Notes under the pieces: generated by a model
What the model was told of the DNA's origin: nothing
The model's database searches: none
What the model saw: the letters and a program-made list of their open reading frames with translations, nothing else
Assembly: GCA_002771585.1 (NCBI GenBank)
Contig: PCTT01000011.1
Span: forward strand, 1 to 18,800
Source: Candidatus Campbellbacteria bacterium CG22_combo_CG10-13_8_21_14_all_36_13
GTDB lineage: Bacteria; Patescibacteriota; Minisyncoccia; Phycocordibacterales; PCTT01
Reading direction: 5' to 3'
Length of the DNA stretch: 18,800 bases
Shown here: positions 1 to 7,372 of the stretch, one piece after another
Layout of the letters: each line of letters opens with the position of its first letter
Numbering within the stretch: the stretch's first letter is position 1
Program-made: the position numbers and the translations under genes

Positions 1-675
1 TAATAGAGTAATTACGGGTGCTGTGTTTCCACCACCTGGTGCAGCATTAACTATCACGGTTCTTGTTTTAGTATCAGTTAGTCCTGGTGTATCAGAAACA
101 CTGTAAGTAATTGTATATGTACCAACTACAGATGTATCTAAACCACCATTGTTGATTGTTACTCTACCTGTTACATCACCCTCCTCTGCATCGTTTGCAG
201 TATATCCTGGTTCTGTATAAGTATCACCAGATGTTAGTGTTATAGAAAGACTACCAATCAATGTGATTGTTGGTGCTGTATTTGTTGAGTTCACTATTAC
301 AGTTCTTGTTGCAGAAACATTGTTTGAGTCTGAATCTGTGACTGAGTAAGTAATTGTATAAGTTCCAGGAACAGTGGTATTTAGACCACCATTATTAATA
401 GTGACTGAACCTGTTAGATCACCATCATCTGCATCATTCGCAACGTAACCTGGTTCTGTGTATATATCACCTTCGTTTAAAACTACAGGATTATCACCTA
501 TAACTGTGATAGTAGGATTTGATCCTGCATAAACTGAAGCCGTAGGTTGATTAAGAATTCCAATTCCTAATGTCATTACGCCAACAAAAGCAAAACCAAA
601 AAACATGGAAGCAAACGCATAAAGCGCCTTGTTGCTATTTGTTTTTATTTCTTTTTGTTTTGTTGAATACAACAT
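1..675 (-). CDS. Secreted/anchored protein with tandem Ig-like (DUF5011-type) repeats, 3' end beyond window
   Basis: The reverse strand is open for 225 codons from an ATG at 675 to the window edge, with no stop, so the C-terminus is missing. Residues 1-16 are polar and basic, 18-41 are hydrophobic, and an A-x-A-like site (SVYAG, residues 47-51) suggests signal-peptide cleavage or a membrane anchor. Two Ig-like repeats follow, at about 53-130 and 134-212, each with the same landmarks: TEPGY, NDA, INNGGL, GTYTITY and RTVIV. A third begins at the edge. The repeat period is about 243 bp (81 codons) and is visible in the DNA. These landmarks are typical of DUF5011/HYR-like surface domains. The protein is probably a long extracellular adhesin or stalk-like protein, but its function and total length cannot be told here. 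No Shine-Dalgarno is seen; a good promoter lies just upstream. Confidence 0.85.
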   Translation of the reverse strand, partial: MLYSTKQKEIKTNSNKALYAFASMFFGFAFVGVMTLGIGILNQPTASVYAGSNPTITVIGDNPVVLNEGDIYTEPGYVANDADDGDLTGSVTINNGGLNTTVPGTYTITYSVTDSDSNNVSATRTVIVNSTNTAPTITLIGSLSITLTSGDTYTEPGYTANDAEEGDVTGRVTINNGGLDTSVVGTYTITYSVSDTPGLTDTKTRTVIVNAAPGGGNTAPVITLL

Positions 676-697
676 AGTATTTATCTATTGCGAGGCA

Positions 698-725
698 AGT
701 ATACATACATAATTTTATTTGTCAA
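698..725 (-). promoter_or_regulatory. Sigma70-type promoter for the Ig-repeat gene
   Basis: On the minus strand, TTGACA (720-725) is followed by a 16-bp spacer and TATACT (698-703). The predicted transcription start is near 691, which gives a leader of about 16 nt with no recognisable Shine-Dalgarno before the ATG at 675. Confidence 0.7.
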
Positions 726-901
726 GTATTAACGACTTAATTTAAATTAAATTAATTCATAAAATACATCTCTAGATAACAATGAAGCCGACGGCTAACT
801 AAAAACATTTCAAATATTATTTAAAACAACATAGATTCATTATAAAAAAATAATAATTTAAATAAAAATTCATCAGTTTATGGTTATAAAAGACAATTCT
901 T

Positions 902-940
902 AAGGACATTTTTATTATGTCCTTTACAAAATGTCCTTTA
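902..940. repeat. Inverted plus direct repeat of ATGTCCTTT half-sites
   Basis: Three half-sites occur: AAGGACAT (902-909), ATGTCCTTTA (917-926) and ATGTCCTTTA (931-940). The first two form an inverted repeat and the last two a direct repeat spaced 14 bp. This could be a protein-binding site or a short hairpin; no adjacent plus-strand gene explains it. Confidence 0.5.
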
Positions 941-1007
941 GATAAGCCATGAAACGCAGTTTGTAAAGTTGAAAGTTTTTAAAGTCTATAAAGTATAAAA
1001 AGAAAAC

Positions 1008-1043
1008 AAAAAAAACGGGAGGAAGTCACCTGACTTCCTCCCG
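1008..1043 (-). terminator. Rho-independent terminator of the T9SS-like gene
   Basis: A perfect 13-bp inverted repeat (1016-1028 with 1031-1043, 2-nt loop, or 12 bp with a 4-nt loop) is followed on the minus strand by eight T residues (1008-1015). It starts 29 bp after the stop codon of the gene ending at 1073. It is the cleanest intrinsic terminator in the window and is GC-rich like that gene, so it appears to belong to the same foreign cassette. Confidence 0.92.
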
Positions 1044-1072
1044 CCACCTCCGAAGAGGTTTTGAAATAACAC

Positions 1073-3067
1073 TTACTTCTGCAGAATCATACGACCCGTG
1101 TCGTATCCTGACTTTGCAGAAACTCGATAGAGGTACATACCCGAGGGCAGTCCATCTCCCGAGAACTGAACCTCATTCCGCCCGATGGTGAACTCTCCGT
1201 CACTGGAGAACACCTCGCGACCCATAACGTTGAACACCCGGATTTGGACGCGTGATGCTTCCGGGAGATCAAACGAGATGGTCGTTGTCGGATTGAACGG
1301 ATTCGGATAGTTTCCGAGAAGTACGAACTCAGTCGGCACGTCTTCATCCTCTACACCAACACCAGAGGCGACAGTGATGAAGAAGTGGATACGTGCCCGC
1401 ACCCGGGTGCCGTGCGAATCTGCGAACTCTGCGACGAAGTCGTAAGTCTGTGCCTTTCGGAACAAACCCTTGAGGGTCGCGTCGCCGACAAACTCCCAGT
1501 TATGTTGGTCGGGAATGATGTTCCCTGCAACACGACCGTAGTCGAAATTCACACCATCAAGATGGAGTGTATACTCCCAACCGATAGTTGTGAATGCCGT
1601 AGCGGTCACTGAAAGTTCATAAACACTTACAGAACCATCGGTGACGGTGATCACAAACGATTGATCGTTTCGACCACCAGTGCTATTGGTTACCACCACA
1701 GTCACAGGATAAGTTCCTGCTACTGGTGGGGGGGTGCCGTTTAGGGTGACAGTCGTACCAGTCTGACTCCAGTGGAGCCATGTCGGCAGATTGAGCGTGA
1801 AAACCGAGTTAGTATCGCAAGCGACACTGAACACAGCCTCCACACCGACCCCTAGAGATGTGTTTCCGGTCATTGTACATACCGGATCCACAACCGTGAC
1901 CACCGGACACCCTTGAGCATTCACCACCGATCCAGCCGGAGTGTTGGGACACTGATCCAGATAGTTCTGGACACCGTCCCCATCGGAATCTCGGTTATCC
2001 TGATTGTCGCAGGCATCACCGATTCCGTCACCGTCCACATCTGCCTGATTGGGATTTGCGGTATTGGGACAGTTGTCGGTAGCGTCAGGTACCCCATCGC
2101 CGTCCGAGTCAACAACGGTGGCTGTGTTTACAGTAAGAGCAAAGCTCGTACCGTTTCCACCGCCGTTTCCGTCGCTGATACCTAGACCAACGGTATAACT
2201 TCCTGCATTTCCCGCCAAAGGCGAGATTCTCAGGACCATACCACTGATAGTGACAAACGAGGGTGTCCCTGAAAGGATTGAGACTGAGACGTTGTCCCCG
2301 TCAGCATCACTGCCGACAAGAGTAATCGTCTTAATCTGTCCTTCCGCGACAGCCTGACTTGGCACAGTCGCCAATACCGGATTGTCGTTCACTGGGGTCA
2401 CAGTAATGGACACCGTGCTGACATTGCTGTCAGCGGCACCATCATTAGCCTTATATGTGAACGAATCGGATCCGTTATAGTTCGCGTTCGGGGTGTATAT
2501 TGCGTTGTAGGTCGTAGACCCTGACACAACATTCCCTATAGTAACGACTCCGTGAGACGGAGCTGTTACAACTGCGAATGTCAACGGATCGCTGTCAGAG
2601 TCCGTGGCACTGAAACCCAAGTACAGAATTCCATCCTCGGTTGAGGTGACATTCATGTTCTGGGTTACTGGTGCATGGTTTCCACCACCAGACGCCTGCA
2701 CATTGCTGTACAGTTGCGTCTGAGCGGACCGACACTGCGAACCTGCGACCGTTGGGTCGGTAAAGTTCGCAATTGCCACCAGCCTAGAGCCGGTGGTTGC
2801 TGTGTCGTACTGGAACCAAACCACAGTCGCCGTACCGGTGACCGTCGCTGTTGCGCTCGTGTAGTAGCGTGCCGTGACCGTAAAGTCACTAGCACCCTTC
2901 TGCGCCGAGCCAACCGCCTGGTTAAACTCGTAACGCGTACTCGATACAGCCGCAGCCGGCGAGTACGTGATGTAAGGCTGCCCAAATGGACAAGCCGTTT
3001 GAGCCACAACATCTCCCACCGCGAAGGTGGAGATGATGAGCGCGAGAAGCATAATAATGTGCTTCAT
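1073..3067 (-). CDS. Secreted multidomain protein with T9SS-type C-terminal sorting domain
   Basis: The 664-aa protein starts with a signal peptide (1-23, hydrophobic 4-19, ending VAQ). A cadherin-like domain at about 130-226 carries DSDSDPLTF and NGSDSFTYKANDG. A second Ig/cadherin-like domain runs about 228-314. Thrombospondin type-3 calcium-binding repeats follow at 319-388 (DSDGDGV, DNCPNTANPNQADVDGDGIGD). An He_PIG-like Ig domain lies at about 396-477, and the C-terminal domain at about 579-664 has the landmark NYPNPFNPTT, FNVMGREV and SGMYLYRV. That last domain is the type A sorting/FlgD-Ig-like module used for type IX secretion in the Bacteroidota/Ignavibacteria lineage; no T9SS component is encoded in this window. 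Hand counts of sample lines give about 50-62% GC here, against 20-48% in the other genes. It has a strong Shine-Dalgarno, unlike its neighbours. It is probably surface-displayed or secreted in its original host; its role here is unknown. Confidence 0.9.
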   Translation of the reverse strand: MKHIIMLLALIISTFAVGDVVAQTACPFGQPYITYSPAAAVSSTRYEFNQAVGSAQKGASDFTVTARYYTSATATVTGTATVVWFQYDTATTGSRLVAIANFTDPTVAGSQCRSAQTQLYSNVQASGGGNHAPVTQNMNVTSTEDGILYLGFSATDSDSDPLTFAVVTAPSHGVVTIGNVVSGSTTYNAIYTPNANYNGSDSFTYKANDGAADSNVSTVSITVTPVNDNPVLATVPSQAVAEGQIKTITLVGSDADGDNVSVSILSGTPSFVTISGMVLRISPLAGNAGSYTVGLGISDGNGGGNGTSFALTVNTATVVDSDGDGVPDATDNCPNTANPNQADVDGDGIGDACDNQDNRDSDGDGVQNYLDQCPNTPAGSVVNAQGCPVVTVVDPVCTMTGNTSLGVGVEAVFSVACDTNSVFTLNLPTWLHWSQTGTTVTLNGTPPPVAGTYPVTVVVTNSTGGRNDQSFVITVTDGSVSVYELSVTATAFTTIGWEYTLHLDGVNFDYGRVAGNIIPDQHNWEFVGDATLKGLFRKAQTYDFVAEFADSHGTRVRARIHFFITVASGVGVEDEDVPTEFVLLGNYPNPFNPTTTISFDLPEASRVQIRVFNVMGREVFSSDGEFTIGRNEVQFSGDGLPSGMYLYRVSAKSGYDTGRMILQK

Positions 3068-3075
3068 GTTGTTTT

Positions 3076-3096
3076 CCTCCCCCGATTCATTCGGGG
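3076..3096 (-). promoter_or_regulatory. Strong Shine-Dalgarno overlapped by a small hairpin
   Basis: On the minus strand GGGGGAGG (3076-3083) lies 8 nt before the ATG at 3067, a textbook Shine-Dalgarno. A 6-bp hairpin, CCCCGA / 5 nt / TCGGGG (3080-3096), overlaps its upstream edge and could modulate access. No housekeeping gene in the window has a comparable ribosome-binding site. Confidence 0.8.
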
Positions 3097-3127
3097 TCTT
3101 TATGTTGTAAGATAGCGTCCGGGAGAA

Positions 3128-3156
3128 ACAGTATCACAGAACTTGAAAAAAGTCAA
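3128..3156 (-). promoter_or_regulatory. Putative sigma70-type promoter of the T9SS-like gene
   Basis: On the minus strand TTGACT (3151-3156), a 17-bp spacer and TACTGT (3128-3133) form a plausible promoter. The -35 box lies in an inverted repeat (AACTTGA / 6 nt / TCAAGTT, 3140-3159) that could be an operator. The -10 box is a weak match, so the assignment is moderate. Confidence 0.45.
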
Positions 3157-3183
3157 GTTTTTAGCGGTATTTCAAGCCTCAAG

Positions 3184-3207
3184 AAAATCCCTATTCTTAG
3201 GGTTTTT
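3184..3207. terminator. Weak hairpin after lysS
   Basis: CCCTA (3189-3193) and TAGGG (3198-3202) form a 5-bp stem with a 4-nt loop. It is flanked by A/T runs that could extend pairing after an A-A mismatch. It lies 35 bp past the lysS stop and may end lysS transcription; it could also act on the plus strand, where five T residues follow the stem. Confidence 0.4.
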
Positions 3208-3237
3208 GTGGGTTGACACAAACGTTTTATATATTCG

Positions 3238-4698
3238 CTATTTAGGTCGCATTAATGGGAATATTTGAGTCTCTCTGATTGGCTTATTCATCAAAAATGA
3301 GAAAAATCTCTCACTCATACCATAACCACATGTAGGTGGCATACCATATTCCAATGCTTCTACGAAATCCTCGTCATACATTTGTGCTTCTTCATCACCA
3401 GCATCTCTCATTGCTTGTTGTTTTGTAAATCTTTCTGCTTGGTCTATTGGATCATTAAGCTCACTATATCCCCTTCCAACCTCACTACCAGCTACTATTG
3501 GCTGAAACTGCTCCGAATATCCTGGTCTTGTGCTGTCTTCTTTTGCAAGAGGTGTCATGCTCTTTGGCACACCAACAAGAAATCCGGGGCCAGTAATTTG
3601 CTTTCTACAATATTTCCAAAGCATGTCTGTTGCTCTTTCTTTGTTAAAACCTTCTTTATCATATTCTACCTTTAATTCTTGAAGTTTTTTCTCCATATCT
3701 TTCAAGTCCGCCTTCAAAATATCTATCCCTGTTTTTTCCATTATTGTGTCCGTATAATCATAAAGTTCCCATTCCTTGCTCAAATCTATTTCAAATTCTC
3801 CAACAGTAAATTTCTGTGTTCCGATTGTTTCTTCTGCAATAAAGCGATACATTTCCTTCACAAGATCCATTCCCATCTTATAATCCGCATAACCCCAGTA
3901 AAACTCCATTTGAGTATAATCCTGTAAATGCTCTGCCGACATCCCTTCATTCCTAAATATACGCCCTATTTCAAACACTTTTGGAAAACCAGCCACCATC
4001 AATTTTTTCTGCCAAAGCTCACCAGCCGAAATTCTTAGATAAACATCTATATCAAGTGCGTTGTGATGTGTAGCAAAAGGTCTAGCATCTGCGCCTCCTG
4101 CAGTCGTCTCCAATACAGGCGTATCAACCTCCAAAAATCCTTCATTCAAAAGAAACGTACGAGTTGCATGCCAAAACTTTGCCCTCTTCTCCACCATGTC
4201 GTGTACTTCTTTATTAAAAAGTATATCTAAATATCTTTTTCGTAGTCTCTCCTCTTCATCTTGTAGTCCATGAAATTTTTCTGGTAAAGGTCTTAAGCTC
4301 TTTGAAAGCATACGCCAACTTTTTACCAGTAGAGATTCTTGCCCAGTCCTGGTTACAACAGCAACACCGCTGACCTCAACAAAATCGCCTATATCTACAA
4401 CCTCATCAAATAATGTAAAATCATCTTCGCTTATTTCATCAGATTTCAAATATAGCTGGAGTTTGCCTGTGCCGTCGTATATATCCGCAAACACAGATCC
4501 GCCGTGCTTTCGTAAAGACATTAACCTTCCAGATATCACTTCTTCTTTTTGATTCTTTTCTAGGGTACTAAAAGCCTCAAAAAAGTCTGAAACGAAAATA
4601 GACCTGTTAGTGTGAGCTGGATAAGGATTCACACCCCTTTCCTTTAGTATATTTAATTTTTTAATTCGCTCCTCTCGGAGTTCTTCTATTGAGGCCAT
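3238..4698 (-). CDS. lysS: Lysyl-tRNA synthetase, class II
   Basis: This enzyme charges tRNA-Lys with lysine in the cytoplasm. At 486 aa it has the usual length of bacterial LysRS. The N-terminal OB-fold anticodon-binding domain spans about 50-145 (VISGRLMSLRKHGG, DGTGKLQLYLK). Motif 1 lies near 170-200 (FLEVDTPVLETTAGGADARPF). Motif 2 is at about 240-268 (FEIGRIFRNEGM, QDYTQMEFY). The C-terminal motif 3 region reads GMPPTCGYGMSERFF, then IFPLMRPK. Motif 3 usually reads G-x-G-(I/M)-(G)-(I)-D-R; here the segment is one residue shorter and has S-E-R, keeping the arginine but not the aspartate. The stop immediately follows the standard RPK end. No Shine-Dalgarno is visible before the ATG, and no clear promoter was found in the repeat-rich upstream gap. 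Confidence 0.96.
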   Translation of the reverse strand: MASIEELREERIKKLNILKERGVNPYPAHTNRSIFVSDFFEAFSTLEKNQKEEVISGRLMSLRKHGGSVFADIYDGTGKLQLYLKSDEISEDDFTLFDEVVDIGDFVEVSGVAVVTRTGQESLLVKSWRMLSKSLRPLPEKFHGLQDEEERLRKRYLDILFNKEVHDMVEKRAKFWHATRTFLLNEGFLEVDTPVLETTAGGADARPFATHHNALDIDVYLRISAGELWQKKLMVAGFPKVFEIGRIFRNEGMSAEHLQDYTQMEFYWGYADYKMGMDLVKEMYRFIAEETIGTQKFTVGEFEIDLSKEWELYDYTDTIMEKTGIDILKADLKDMEKKLQELKVEYDKEGFNKERATDMLWKYCRKQITGPGFLVGVPKSMTPLAKEDSTRPGYSEQFQPIVAGSEVGRGYSELNDPIDQAERFTKQQAMRDAGDEEAQMYDEDFVEALEYGMPPTCGYGMSERFFSFLMNKPIRETQIFPLMRPK

Positions 4699-4728
4699 AA
4701 TAATTTGCTTTGCAAATAAATCCTAAAT

Positions 4729-4809
4729 TCTAATATCTAAATCCTAAACCCGTCCGAATGGACATCCGTCCGGGCGGACAATACTGAAATCCAAATGTTC
4801 AAAATTAGA
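4729..4809 (+). repeat. Dispersed intergenic repeat, copy A
   Basis: This roughly 80-bp stretch aligns end to end with the reverse complement of 13765-13853. Shared blocks are CTAATATC, AAATCC, TCCGAATGGA, CATCCG, GACAATA and AAATCCAAAT, with a few substitutions and two 2-nt indels. The GC-rich centre (4751-4779) can fold on itself. Both copies sit in gaps, which fits a decayed mobile or palindromic element of the kind common between genes in these genomes. Confidence 0.8.
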
Positions 4810-4880
4810 AATTTGTTTTATGCTTTGTGTTTCGGTTATTTGTGCTTGTTTAGAGTTTAGTTATTGATAATTTGAATTTG

Positions 4881-4900
4881 CACGATCACACATGATCGTG
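4881..4900. repeat. Perfect 8-bp inverted repeat
   Basis: CACGATCA (4881-4888) and TGATCGTG (4893-4900) are separated by CACA. A second inverted repeat, GTTATA / GTA / TATAAC, follows directly at 4901-4915. They lie about 180 bp upstream of lysS and could be an operator or only part of the palindrome field. Confidence 0.5.
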
Positions 4901-4940
4901 GTTATAGTATATAACATTTGTTCAGAATTATGAATATTGA

Positions 4941-5114
4941 ATTAACCTGCTTGCCCTGCCTACAGGAAGGCAGGCGGCAGGCAGGGAATTAAGAATATCA
5001 TTAAACAAAACATTAACGGCGGCCAATGCAAAGCATTGGCCGCCGTTATTCTTAATTCCATAGACAAAAATCATCACTGATTTTTGTCGGGCGATCAATT
5101 TCTTTGAAATTGAT
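4941..5114. repeat. Cluster of nested palindromic elements downstream of greA
   Basis: A GC-rich element at 4954-4986 has ends CCCTGCC and GGCAGGG with an inner CCTGCCT/AGGCAGG stem. A 13-bp outer inverted repeat (4985-4997 with 5047-5059) encloses a 15-bp inner one (5015-5029 with 5033-5047, loop AAA, arm AACGGCGGCCAATGC). Two further perfect hairpins follow: 11 bp (5063-5073 with 5078-5088) and 9 bp (5094-5102 with 5106-5114). The last two come first after the greA stop and, with the 15-bp stem, may end greA transcription, although none has a good T-tract on the minus strand. Confidence 0.85.
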
Positions 5115-5130
5115 TTAGCCTTATTCAAAA

Positions 5131-5601
5131 TTACGATACTTTTTTAACAGTATAAGTAGCCTTTGACCCAGATGGTGTAACAAAAGTAAATTCTTCTCCT
5201 TTCTTTTTCCCAAACATTGCCCTGCCAAGTGGTGATGTAAAAGATAAATTACCAACAGACATATCAGACTCCTCAGAATCTACCAAATTAAATTCTTTGT
5301 CTGTTGTGTCACCTTTTTTTCTTATAACCACTTTTGAGCCAACCTGCACCTTATCTGACTTTGCGTGAGAAATAGTTTTTGAGTATTTTAAAATATGTTC
5401 AAGTTTTGCAATTCTTGATTCTGTATTTGCTTGTTCTGCTCTCGCTTGGTGATATTCCGCATTTTCTGACAAATCACCAAGAGACTTCGCATAATCAAGT
5501 TGTTCGGCAATCTCTTTGCGTTTGACGGTTTGCAATACTTTGAGTTCTTCCTCAAATTGCTTTTTCTTTTCTTCTGTTAAATAGTGCTCTTCTTCTGGCA
5601 T
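5131..5601 (-). CDS. greA: Transcription elongation factor GreA
   Basis: GreA rescues backtracked RNA polymerase by entering the secondary channel and stimulating cleavage of the transcript 3' end. The 156-aa length is typical. Residues about 8-78 form the N-terminal coiled coil, whose acidic tip carries the family signature GDLSENAEYHQAR; the metal-coordinating acidic pair corresponds to D43 and E46. The C-terminal FKBP-like domain ends with SPLGRAMFGKKKGEEF and the usual YTVKKVS tail. It is separated by 75 bp from the preceding mrdA stop and has its own promoter-like sequence. No Shine-Dalgarno is seen. Confidence 0.97.
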   Translation of the reverse strand: MPEEEHYLTEEKKKQFEEELKVLQTVKRKEIAEQLDYAKSLGDLSENAEYHQARAEQANTESRIAKLEHILKYSKTISHAKSDKVQVGSKVVIRKKGDTTDKEFNLVDSEESDMSVGNLSFTSPLGRAMFGKKKGEEFTFVTPSGSKATYTVKKVS

Positions 5602-5632
5602 TTGATTAAATTTAGACTATATTAAGTGTCAT

Positions 5633-5661
5633 AATATATCTTCTTTATGTATAAAAGTCAA
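5633..5661 (-). promoter_or_regulatory. Putative greA promoter
   Basis: On the minus strand TTGACT (5656-5661), a 17-bp spacer and TATATT (5633-5638) lie in the gap after mrdA. The predicted start is near 5626, giving a leader of about 25 nt. The region is AT-rich, so alternative -10 boxes are possible. Confidence 0.5.
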
Positions 5662-5676
5662 TCTTAATAATAATTG

Positions 5677-7356
5677 CTAATTTAGATACTCTGGCGCTTC
5701 TAGCTTCATCCACTCAAATAAATTTCTCATCACGAATACTGCACCGGTCAAATTAGATTGTGGACCCTTTTCCATAACAACAGCAAATGAATACCTAGGA
5801 TTATCATAAGGGAAAAAACCAGTAATCCATGAATTTACATATTGTTTTCTGGAACCAAGTTCTGCGGTACCGGTTTTTGCTGCAACCTTTACGTAAGACA
5901 AATTTAGTCCCTGAGCAATACCGCTCGTTACACCCTGTCTCATACCATCCCTAACCACCCGCATTACATTTTTATCAACATCAATTGAAAGGTTTTTTGA
6001 ATCTGTTTTTTGGTCTATTGTAAGTTTTGGGGTTACTAAAATACCATCATTTGCAACCGCAGCAACAGCCCTTGCCATCTGTATTGGAGTCACCTGAAAA
6101 CCATACTGACCTATTGCAGTATGATAGGTATCGCCTAAACGCCACTCCTCTCCATCAAAATTATCCGCTTTCCATTTTGGATTTGGAACAACACCATCCA
6201 CATCATCAATTCCTATTATGTTTGTCTTCTCACCGATACCAAAAGCTCTTATATATTTCTCAAGGAGAGTAATACCGAGCCCTTTTTGATTTTCAAACCC
6301 TCCGCCAACTTCATAAAAATAAACATTAGAAGAAACAGCAAGTGCATCTTTCACATTTACAAGTCCATGGGCCTTCCAATCATTAAAAACAGAAGATAAT
6401 TCTGGATTATATGGATTTTTTATTGTTATACTACCCGTACTTAAAATTTTCTTTTCTGGTGTAATAAGATGTTCGTTTAGTGCACCCACAGCCACATATG
6501 GCTTCACGATAGATCCTGGGGTATATAGGCCTTCTGTTGCTCTATTTAAAAATGGATTATCATCTCTTGTAATATATCCTTGTATTTTTTCTGAGTCTTT
6601 TCCGTCGGTAAGAACCTGAGATGAATATTCAGGAAAACTTGTAAGGGCTATGACCTCACCAGTATATATATCCATAATAACTCCCGCACCACCTTCAAAC
6701 CCAACCCTATTTGCTAGATCTTTTATAAATTCATACAAATTGTGTTGAACTTTACTATCAATAGACAATATCAAGTCTTTGCCAGCCAAAGGCATGCGTG
6801 TTGTGCTTTCTGAAACAATATCACCTGAAACATTTTGTTCTCTAATTCTTGTGCCGTTTTTACCATCCAATTTTTCCGTAAAACTTTTCTCTATACCATC
6901 TTTAGCTGTATATTTTGTTTCATAATAAAATCCCTTATCATCTTTTTTGGGATAACTAAGATAACCAAGTAAATGAGACAAACCACCAACAGTATTATAC
7001 TTTCGTAAAGAATATTCGCCATCTTCATTATGTTCATTCCAAACAAGCTCAACACCATTTCTATCATATACAACACCCCGATCTGCAAAAATAACCTCCA
7101 TTCTAAGATGATTATTTTCACTCCTCTCTGTATAAGCAAGACCGTCTTTAATTTGCAACAAAAAAAGTTTTCCAGAAAAAATTAAAGCAATAAAAACAAA
7201 AATGAAAAGAATATACTTTGGAGCAAATTTATTAATTGGTCTCTCTAGACGACCCTCTAACTGATCTCGATCAAATTTTGGAGCATTCCTCGAGTCAAGA
7301 AATATTTCGTCTGGATCTATATCCTTGTATCTTCTTTTTCTCTTCCATCTATTCAT
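5677..7356 (-). CDS. mrdA: Penicillin-binding protein 2, elongasome transpeptidase
   Basis: This membrane-anchored DD-transpeptidase cross-links peptidoglycan during lateral-wall growth and works with RodA and the MreBCD complex. The 559-aa protein has a basic cytoplasmic N-terminus (1-46), one transmembrane segment (about 47-66) and a PBP dimerisation domain (to about 190). The transpeptidase domain carries all three catalytic motifs: SxxK at 282-285 (SIVK), SxN at 342-344 (SSN) and KTG at 494-496 (AAKTGTAE). It is the last gene of the proS-mreB-mreC-mreD-mrdA run, starting 16 nt after mreD, which supports PBP2/MrdA over division-type PBP3. No rodA is present in the window. Confidence 0.93.
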   Translation of the reverse strand: MNRWKRKRRYKDIDPDEIFLDSRNAPKFDRDQLEGRLERPINKFAPKYILFIFVFIALIFSGKLFLLQIKDGLAYTERSENNHLRMEVIFADRGVVYDRNGVELVWNEHNEDGEYSLRKYNTVGGLSHLLGYLSYPKKDDKGFYYETKYTAKDGIEKSFTEKLDGKNGTRIREQNVSGDIVSESTTRMPLAGKDLILSIDSKVQHNLYEFIKDLANRVGFEGGAGVIMDIYTGEVIALTSFPEYSSQVLTDGKDSEKIQGYITRDDNPFLNRATEGLYTPGSIVKPYVAVGALNEHLITPEKKILSTGSITIKNPYNPELSSVFNDWKAHGLVNVKDALAVSSNVYFYEVGGGFENQKGLGITLLEKYIRAFGIGEKTNIIGIDDVDGVVPNPKWKADNFDGEEWRLGDTYHTAIGQYGFQVTPIQMARAVAAVANDGILVTPKLTIDQKTDSKNLSIDVDKNVMRVVRDGMRQGVTSGIAQGLNLSYVKVAAKTGTAELGSRKQYVNSWITGFFPYDNPRYSFAVVMEKGPQSNLTGAVFVMRNLFEWMKLEAPEYLN

Positions 7357-7372
7357 AATTCGACTAATTATA

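Larger units (their letters stand above)
676..1007. other. AT-rich intergenic region with a repeated ATGTCCTTTA motif
   Basis: There is no gene of credible length here. The side next to the Ig-repeat gene holds its promoter. At 902-924 there is an inverted repeat, AAGGACAT / 7 nt / ATGTCCTT, and ATGTCCTTTA is repeated directly at 917-926 and 931-940 (14-bp period). From about 960 to 1000, decayed AAAGT-type repeats resemble those before the holB-like gene at 13738-13760. The rest is featureless AT-rich sequence. Confidence 0.6.
4699..5130. other. Gene-free, repeat-rich gap between greA and lysS
   Basis: This 432-bp gap holds, from left to right: a copy of a dispersed repeat (4729-4809), AT-rich sequence, two small inverted repeats (4881-4900 and GTTATA/TATAAC at 4901-4915), a GC-rich palindromic element (4941-4986), nested inverted repeats (4985-5059) and two more perfect hairpins (5063-5088, 5094-5114). 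A 66-codon minus-strand ORF falls inside these repeats and is not credible as a gene. Confidence 0.8.

Noticed and set aside
2675..3115. 146-codon plus-strand ORF opposite the T9SS-like gene
   Set aside because: It is the antisense of a GC-rich coding region, is rich in Arg/Cys and has no recognisable domain.
4729..5114. CRISPR array
   Set aside because: The repeats are few, unequal, nested and palindromic without regular spacers, and no cas genes are present.
4928..5128. 66-codon minus-strand ORF between greA and lysS
   Set aside because: It runs entirely through palindromic repeats; its translation (LPAACLPVGRAS) is what such repeats encode by chance, and there is no promoter or homology signal.
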